This document shows, one piece after another, positions 59,642 to 64,000 of a stretch of DNA of 64,000 bases. The stretch's first letter is position 1; each line of letters begins with the position of its first letter. The translations under genes were made by a program, and so were the position numbers. Origin of the DNA: Deltaproteobacteria bacterium (GTDB lineage Bacteria > Desulfobacterota > Syntrophia > Syntrophales > Smithellaceae); the NCBI GenBank assembly GCA_022710585.1, contig JAKLGV010000012.1:33063-97062 (forward strand), given 5' to 3'. The notes under the pieces were generated by a model. The model searched no databases, was not told the DNA's origin, and saw only the letters and a program-made list of their open reading frames with translations.

Positions 59642-60982
59642 TCATCCGGGAGAATCAATCGTCTCATTAGCATCATAGCCGGATATCAATCCCAGAAATA
59701 CCCAGAAAATATAAGCGACGGACGCGACGCTGATATTAAAAAAGGCTTGCGCCAGGTATCCAAGCGTCGCCGCCATAAAAGGCACATTCGCTTGGCTTTG
59801 TCTTATTTTTACCCAGCCTCTCTTCAGGACAAGGCCAATAAAGATTAAATATATCAATAACGAAGGAATGCCCGTCGATACGGCAATATTCAGGTATTCA
59901 TTATGCGCTTTGTCGGGAGGGCGAGATGATATGCCGAATCCCAACCTCTGAGAAACAGATTCGTTGCCGAATTTCTCACCAAAGGATTCCATCAGATTTT
60001 CTATCCCATACCCGGTCAACGGTTTTTCTTTAATCAGTTCAATCACTTTAGCCCAGATATAAAACCGGGCGAGTCCGGATTCTGTCGCGCCGCTTTTATT
60101 GATGGTATCTTCGGATACTTTTTGATCGCTTTTAATGACCTCCCGGGCATCGTGTGAAATGGACTGAACCCTGCTTGTAAAAATGTTGCCCGTCGATATG
60201 TTAAAGACGACAACAGCCAGGCATGTGATGAGAAACGTCACAGCTATTCTCGGGATGTCCTGTTTAAAATTATTATAAAAATAGCCATACAGGATGCCGT
60301 ATGCGGCTAAGGCAGCTCCGATGCCGACCCACGCGCTTCTGGTGAGCGTGCATACGAGCGCATAAATTAACAAGGCGTAACAGATTCCGGCTATATTCTT
60401 CTTATGAATGATAAAATGATGCAAAACAACGGGAATGGCTAAGACTAGATAGCTGCCGAAGAAATTCGGATTTCCGAACGTGGCAAAAGCGATTTTCCAG
60501 CCGCCTCTGACAAAGTCCCTGGGGAATGGATCGAAACCATAATACTGCGCGATACCATATATGGACAGTATGGCCGCGGACAGGGTTATACCCATGATGA
60601 ACTTCCTGCCGGAAATTACCACGTTGCGGGCGGCAAAAAACAAAAGAAAATAGCTCATCAACGTCATAAGACCTTCAACTCTGTATTTCCTTCCCCACAA
60701 GGCCATTTTGATATCGCGGGCAAAGAATAAGGACACGAGCAAAAGCAGTATGTACAGGAGCAGAGCGAGATTAATAAGATCAAATTTAAATAAATGGTGA
60801 AAATTTTTTCCGCTGAGGAGCAGCGTAAAGAGGAACATTGCGACAATGACAACCAGTCCGTAAACCTTGGGCGCGTAAAAATAGTCGGCATTTTTCCCGA
60901 CAGGAAAAAAAATAAAGGGTATCAGCACAACTGCCGCGAAAACCAGATAGTCTATTCTTTGTTTGGCTGTTGTGAGATCCAT
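59642..60982 (-). CDS. O-antigen ligase/polymerase family membrane protein (WaaL-like)
   Basis: A 446-residue protein with about eleven hydrophobic segments. FGNPNFFGSYLVLAIPV and the long periplasmic loop (about residues 255-350, TGYGIENLMESFGEKFG..KAHNEYLNIAVSTGIPSLLIYL) are the Wzy_C pattern, in which conserved Arg/His/Glu residues join undecaprenyl-linked O-chains to lipid A core. WaaL and Wzy cannot be told apart here; the gene heads away from GT2 genes for LPS, consistent with either. Confidence 0.82.
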   Translation of the reverse strand: MDLTTAKQRIDYLVFAAVVLIPFIFFPVGKNADYFYAPKVYGLVVIVAMFLFTLLLSGKNFHHLFKFDLINLALLLYILLLLVSLFFARDIKMALWGRKYRVEGLMTLMSYFLLFFAARNVVISGRKFIMGITLSAAILSIYGIAQYYGFDPFPRDFVRGGWKIAFATFGNPNFFGSYLVLAIPVVLHHFIIHKKNIAGICYALLIYALVCTLTRSAWVGIGAALAAYGILYGYFYNNFKQDIPRIAVTFLITCLAVVVFNISTGNIFTSRVQSISHDAREVIKSDQKVSEDTINKSGATESGLARFYIWAKVIELIKEKPLTGYGIENLMESFGEKFGNESVSQRLGFGISSRPPDKAHNEYLNIAVSTGIPSLLIYLIFIGLVLKRGWVKIRQSQANVPFMAATLGYLAQAFFNISVASVAYIFWVFLGLISGYDANETIDSPG

Positions 60983-61026
60983 CTTATGATTCCATGTCTT
61001 CTGCTCTCGGTAACGGCATTCGTCGC

Positions 61027-61938
61027 TTAATTATTTTTCGGCAAATCATCTTGATCAAGATAAAATTTGCGGGGAGAAAAATCAAGATCCCGGCTTGCTT
61101 CGGTGTGATCAAAAACCAGATCCTGATTCATTCTTTCCGCCATCGCGTAAGACCAGTGACGGAAAGGTGGAAATACACGCAATATGAAAATCGCGCAACG
61201 AAAAAACCACAGGGGAATTTGAATGAAGCGAGGTGTTTTGCCCAGAGCTGAAAAAATTCGACAAACCATTTCACGGTAATTCAATATTTCACCGCCGGAA
61301 ATATGATAAAAGCGATTGATGGCTGCGCTTCTGCTTATAGCATTCACGCAGGCGAACGCCACATCCCGCGCGTGCACGGGTTGACGAAGCCCCAACGCGG
61401 CCCCGAACACACAAAAGAAAGAAAATCTTCTTATAAAAGACGCTATCACTCTGACATTTTCATCGCGTCCCAAGCCATAAATCATCGTCGAACTCAACAG
61501 GGTGTAATTTATTTTTTCTTTTTCTGCCCATTTGACGAAACCTTCTTCATTGACCGCCAGCCGCTCCGCCAGTTTTCGCTCATGGGAATCCGCGGAGGAG
61601 TTTTTGGTCACTTTGCTGGTCGAGGAAACCGCCACAATATGCCTGGCCCCATAAGCCGAAAGCATGGAAAAGTATTCAGGCAAAACCCAGATAGGCGCCA
61701 GATGAATCCAAAACGATATTTTTTTTTCCGTCGTGGAAACATTACTTTGATTCGATAGAATAGATTTTGTCAGATGTTTCCAGATAACAGGCGTATCTGC
61801 CGAATATGGTTGAACGCATCGCTCCTGTCGCGAAAAAGCCACGACCTCATATCCTTCCTTAACCAACATGGGCAAAAGGCATTCTCCGACAATACTTGTC
61901 GCGCCGATGACACCGACGCATCCTTTAGCAGCGGTCAT
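61027..61938 (-). CDS. NAD(P)-dependent epimerase/dehydratase-like protein (extended SDR)
   Basis: A 303-residue Rossmann protein: VGVIGATSIVGECLLPMLVKEGYEV (nucleotide loop), HIVAVSSTSK, LLSSTMIYGLG (a serine and tyrosine where SDRs have the catalytic Tyr-x-x-x-Lys, but the lysine is absent) and VHARDVAFACVNAI. It may be an SDR with altered chemistry, or a nucleotide-sugar reductase. The start at 61938 has AGGAG seven bases before it and overlaps the end of the upstream glycosyltransferase gene. Confidence 0.8.
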   Translation of the reverse strand: MTAAKGCVGVIGATSIVGECLLPMLVKEGYEVVAFSRQERCVQPYSADTPVIWKHLTKSILSNQSNVSTTEKKISFWIHLAPIWVLPEYFSMLSAYGARHIVAVSSTSKVTKNSSADSHERKLAERLAVNEEGFVKWAEKEKINYTLLSSTMIYGLGRDENVRVIASFIRRFSFFCVFGAALGLRQPVHARDVAFACVNAISRSAAINRFYHISGGEILNYREMVCRIFSALGKTPRFIQIPLWFFRCAIFILRVFPPFRHWSYAMAERMNQDLVFDHTEASRDLDFSPRKFYLDQDDLPKNN

Positions 61939-62830
61939 TCGTTCTCCTGCAGATGAAAGTCCTGACGCCATGAAACACGGCCACGGCGCTGAATCGCAAC
62001 CAGACACCCAACCCCACAATCCATAACAACACACCGGGATATTGATGCCGGAAAAATTTGCGGTAGAAGCGCATCATGCCTTTGTGTTTGTGCCATTCCA
62101 CAAAGACAGGCCTTGCCTTGCTGCAGGTACCCTGATGATGCTCCACGCGGGCAGCGGGGACAAACATGATTTTCCAGCCTTTCCGCCGAAAACGCATGCA
62201 CCAGTCCAGATCTTCGCAGTGCATAAAATATCCTTCATCCAGCAGGCCGACATCCGATAAAGCCTCGCGCCTCACCAGCATGCAGGAGCCGGAAATTGCT
62301 TCAACTTCCACGGGACCATCCGGCAGGGGCTTCTGATGGAGTAAAAAATCCGAAAACAAACGAGGCCATCTTTCGCCAAGCTTTGATAATCCGAAAGCGC
62401 GGACAAAAGATCGCCATGGCGTCGGTACGGCGCGCCTCCCTCCCGCCTGCTCTGTTCCGTCCGGATTCAGCAGCAGCGGCCCGGCCATACCTGTTTTCGG
62501 CGATGACTTCATAAACGCCAACAACGTCTCCAAAGCATTGCTTTGCATCAGACAGTCCGGGTTCAGAAAAAGCATATATTCACTTTCACCAGCATGGGCC
62601 ACACCGATATTACAGGCTTTCGCGAAACCGAGATTTTCTTGGTTATGAATGCATATCAGACGCGAAGATGAAATAGACAAATCATCAACTTCAGCTTTGC
62701 TTTGATCGGTGGAACCATTATCCACAACTATAATTTTGGATACCGAATGTAAACACAAAACGGAGTTGACAACTCTTTTTAATAGAGGCCCGGCATTATA
62801 ATTGACAATGATGACCGATACATTATCCAT
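61925..62830 (-). CDS. GT2 glycosyltransferase (WbbL-like)
   Basis: A 301-residue GT-A fold enzyme: VSVIIVNYNAGPLLKRVVNSVL, DNGSTDQS (nucleotide site), EYMLFLNPDCLMQ (the N-P-D variant of DxD), GSCMLVRREALSDVGLLDEGYFMHCEDLDWCMRFRRKGWKI. That last block is typical of rhamnosyl/galactofuranosyl-type transferases. It acts on the cytoplasmic face in LPS or O-antigen assembly. The C-terminal ~45 residues are hydrophobic and may tether it to the membrane. Confidence 0.87.
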   Translation of the reverse strand: MDNVSVIIVNYNAGPLLKRVVNSVLCLHSVSKIIVVDNGSTDQSKAEVDDLSISSSRLICIHNQENLGFAKACNIGVAHAGESEYMLFLNPDCLMQSNALETLLAFMKSSPKTGMAGPLLLNPDGTEQAGGRRAVPTPWRSFVRAFGLSKLGERWPRLFSDFLLHQKPLPDGPVEVEAISGSCMLVRREALSDVGLLDEGYFMHCEDLDWCMRFRRKGWKIMFVPAARVEHHQGTCSKARPVFVEWHKHKGMMRFYRKFFRHQYPGVLLWIVGLGVWLRFSAVAVFHGVRTFICRRTNDRC

Positions 62831-62860
62831 TTCGAACCAGCTCCGATGGAATGGCCATAC

Positions 62861-63820
62861 TCAGGGTAAAATGCTCTTATCCAGAATTTTCCAAATTCCC
62901 TTCAAAGATGCTTTGCGATTGTTTTGAATTTCACCGCGTTTTTTCCACATCCGAGGGATGCCGCACAGAGCATCCCACTTGGCTTTCAATATAACCTTGC
63001 CCTGACCTCGCAAAGAAAACCAAATAATGGTTACAAGATTAAGCGCTATATGCGCCGGAAGAAACAGCCAGAACAATGTTCCCGGCATATTTTTCACAAA
63101 TGTCCAGACCAGATTACGATGGCCATGATACACGGCAAAATCACTGCGGCGCCCTCCGGTCGTGGCAGATCCGACATGATAAGCCACTGCATCCGGCACC
63201 AGAAGACAGCGATGACCGGCAAGACGCAGTCGGAACCCCAGGTCAACATCTTCAAAATAGCAAAAGAAGTCTTCATCAAAACCATTCACCGCATCCAGGG
63301 CATCTCGCCGGAGTAGCGAAGCCGCCGCGCATGGAGAAAAAACTTCTCTGACATTAATGGCGCCCCCGGATACAGGCCGACCATGATCCGCCCGCCACGC
63401 CAGACCGCTCCAATGCATCCTATCGCCGTTGCCATCAAGAATTTCATGATTTTCATCCTGGATAAGGCGGGAGGCAAAGAAGGAATATTGAGGATGTGAG
63501 GCGGCCGCCGATAGCATTTTCCTTAACCAGTCAGATTCCAGAAAGGCATCCGGATTCACCAGAGCGATCCAATCATATTCCCGTGCGTTTTGAAGCAACA
63601 GATTATTTCCGGCCGCAAAACCGATATTCTTTTCACTTTTGAAAAATTGAACGGCAGGAAACCGTATGGTGTAATCTTCCGGTATCGGATCATCACTGCC
63701 GTTATCCAAAACAAAGATATCGGGAATAATATCTTTTTGACCGGCAATACATTCCAGACAATGGGCCAGCAAGGCGGTTGACTTATAATTTACAACAAAA
63801 ATTGCAATTCTAGTTTGCAT
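62861..63820 (-). CDS. GT2 glycosyltransferase
   Basis: A 319-residue GT-A enzyme: IAIFVVNYKSTALLAHCLECI, LDNGSDDP, NIGFAAGNNLLLQNA, WIALVNPDAFLE (N-P-D metal motif), AASLLRRDALDAVNGFDEDFFCYFEDVDLGFRLRLAGH. Close in plan to its downstream neighbour, 30 bp away, and likely the next step in the same glycan. A hydrophobic segment at about residues 243-270 suggests membrane association. Confidence 0.87.
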   Translation of the reverse strand: MQTRIAIFVVNYKSTALLAHCLECIAGQKDIIPDIFVLDNGSDDPIPEDYTIRFPAVQFFKSEKNIGFAAGNNLLLQNAREYDWIALVNPDAFLESDWLRKMLSAAASHPQYSFFASRLIQDENHEILDGNGDRMHWSGLAWRADHGRPVSGGAINVREVFSPCAAASLLRRDALDAVNGFDEDFFCYFEDVDLGFRLRLAGHRCLLVPDAVAYHVGSATTGGRRSDFAVYHGHRNLVWTFVKNMPGTLFWLFLPAHIALNLVTIIWFSLRGQGKVILKAKWDALCGIPRMWKKRGEIQNNRKASLKGIWKILDKSILP

Positions 63821-63893
63821 AAGAGTACGGGTAATTTACTCCAATAAATTACCGTGTCAATGGATTAGTTGTTATCGAATTGCCTCAAATAAA

Positions 63894-63950
63894 ATGTTAC
63901 CGAAGGGATGAATAAAAAGGATACGTTGACTCATAAACCGATGTTACCGA
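63894..63950 (+). repeat. 10-bp direct repeat at a probable IS left end
   Basis: ATGTTACCGA occurs at 63894-63903 and again at 63941-63950, 47 bases apart, just before the start of a transposase-like frame. Repeated transposase-binding boxes of this kind mark ends of some insertion sequences. Confidence 0.5.
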
Positions 63951-63977
63951 GAAAGATTCGGAAACGGAGGTTAAATT

Positions 63978-64000
63978 ATGAGTCCCAAGTCGAAGGAAGA
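63978..64000 (+). CDS. Start of a probable IS transposase (DDE integrase type), cut by window end
   Basis: Only seven full codons are visible, MSPKSKE (the eighth is cut by the window edge). GGAGG lies eight bases before the ATG. The opening resembles the N-terminus of DDE/integrase-core transposases that begin MSxKxKEEYL and are common in deltaproteobacteria. Together with the direct repeats just upstream this suggests an insertion sequence entering the next window. With so little sequence the call is tentative. Confidence 0.4.

Noticed and set aside
1..64000. CRISPR array, tRNA, rRNA, prophage or complete mobile element
   Set aside because: I looked for regularly spaced short repeats, tRNA-like cloverleafs with CCA ends, rRNA signatures and phage genes and saw none. 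The only repeats are the coding Sel1 and His/Gly units and short palindromes; the single IS hint is at the right edge.

Overview
The window looks like a chromosomal segment of a strictly anaerobic, Gram-negative deltaproteobacterium (Desulfobacterota), most like the Syntrophus/Smithella group. That placement is inferred from gene content, not from a search. The supporting content is a complete Tol-Pal system, LPS and O-antigen genes, an FmdB zinc ribbon, a selenocysteine-containing SelD, two CoA-transferase/GNAT fusion proteins, a long-chain acyl-CoA synthetase and a desulforedoxin-like protein. Consensus-like sigma70 promoters and intrinsic terminators are frequent.

Layout. 1-2.7 kb: the end of a surface-sugar cluster (polyprenyl-phosphate glycosyltransferase, GNAT enzyme, WecE-type aminotransferase). 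2.8-5.5 kb: a 903-residue Sel1-repeat protein. 5.5-6.0 kb: an apparently independent transcription unit with a strongly structured RNA and a terminator. 6.0-7.9 kb: a DUF4845 protein, a hotdog thioesterase and a zinc-ribbon/transglutaminase-like membrane protein. 7.9-15.9 kb: CoA metabolism (two CoA-transferase/GNAT fusions around an outer-membrane protein and an acyl-CoA synthetase), then an AttH/CrtC-like lipoprotein. 16.2-20.7 kb: a methyltransferase, a DUF2207/LemA pair and a His/Gly-rich secreted protein. 20.8-26.6 kb: a divergent GAPDH behind an elaborate leader, convergent with a 1405-residue dikinase-like protein. 26.8-33.5 kb: a desulforedoxin-like protein with a histone-H1-like tail, an alanine racemase with a large extra domain, Ddl, small envelope proteins, a zincin and FmdB. 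33.6-36.8 kb: a GalT-like protein, a DHH phosphoesterase and SelD. 37.0-43.3 kb: thrC, then tolQ-tolR-tolA-tolB-pal-cpoB. 43.3-54.9 kb, minus strand: a LolB-like lipoprotein, a TPR lipoprotein, YibQ, CtpA, CysS, ArgC, S9/L13, the probable KdnA/KdnB pair for 8-amino-Kdo, and TrmJ. 55.2-59.6 kb: an M14 peptidase with a possible riboswitch leader, a GT25 enzyme, a PilZ protein, a 57-residue protein and a second Sel1 protein. 59.6-63.8 kb: an O-antigen ligase, an SDR and two GT2 glycosyltransferases. The last ~100 bases look like the left end of an insertion sequence.

Themes. Much of the window serves the envelope: peptidoglycan precursors (Alr, Ddl), outer-membrane integrity (Tol-Pal, CpoB), septal or wall hydrolase control (CtpA, YibQ) and lipopolysaccharide (WecE, KdnA/B, WaaL, glycosyltransferases). 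A second theme is acyl-CoA and central carbon metabolism. No CRISPR array, rRNA or tRNA gene was seen. The most interesting unexplained items are the structured RNA at 5.6-5.95 kb, the leader of the GAPDH gene, the CoA-transferase/GNAT paralogues that appear to lack the family's catalytic glutamate, the giant dikinase-like protein and the alanine racemase fusion. SelD is in fact a UGA-decoded selenoprotein about 30 codons longer than its longest conventional reading frame.
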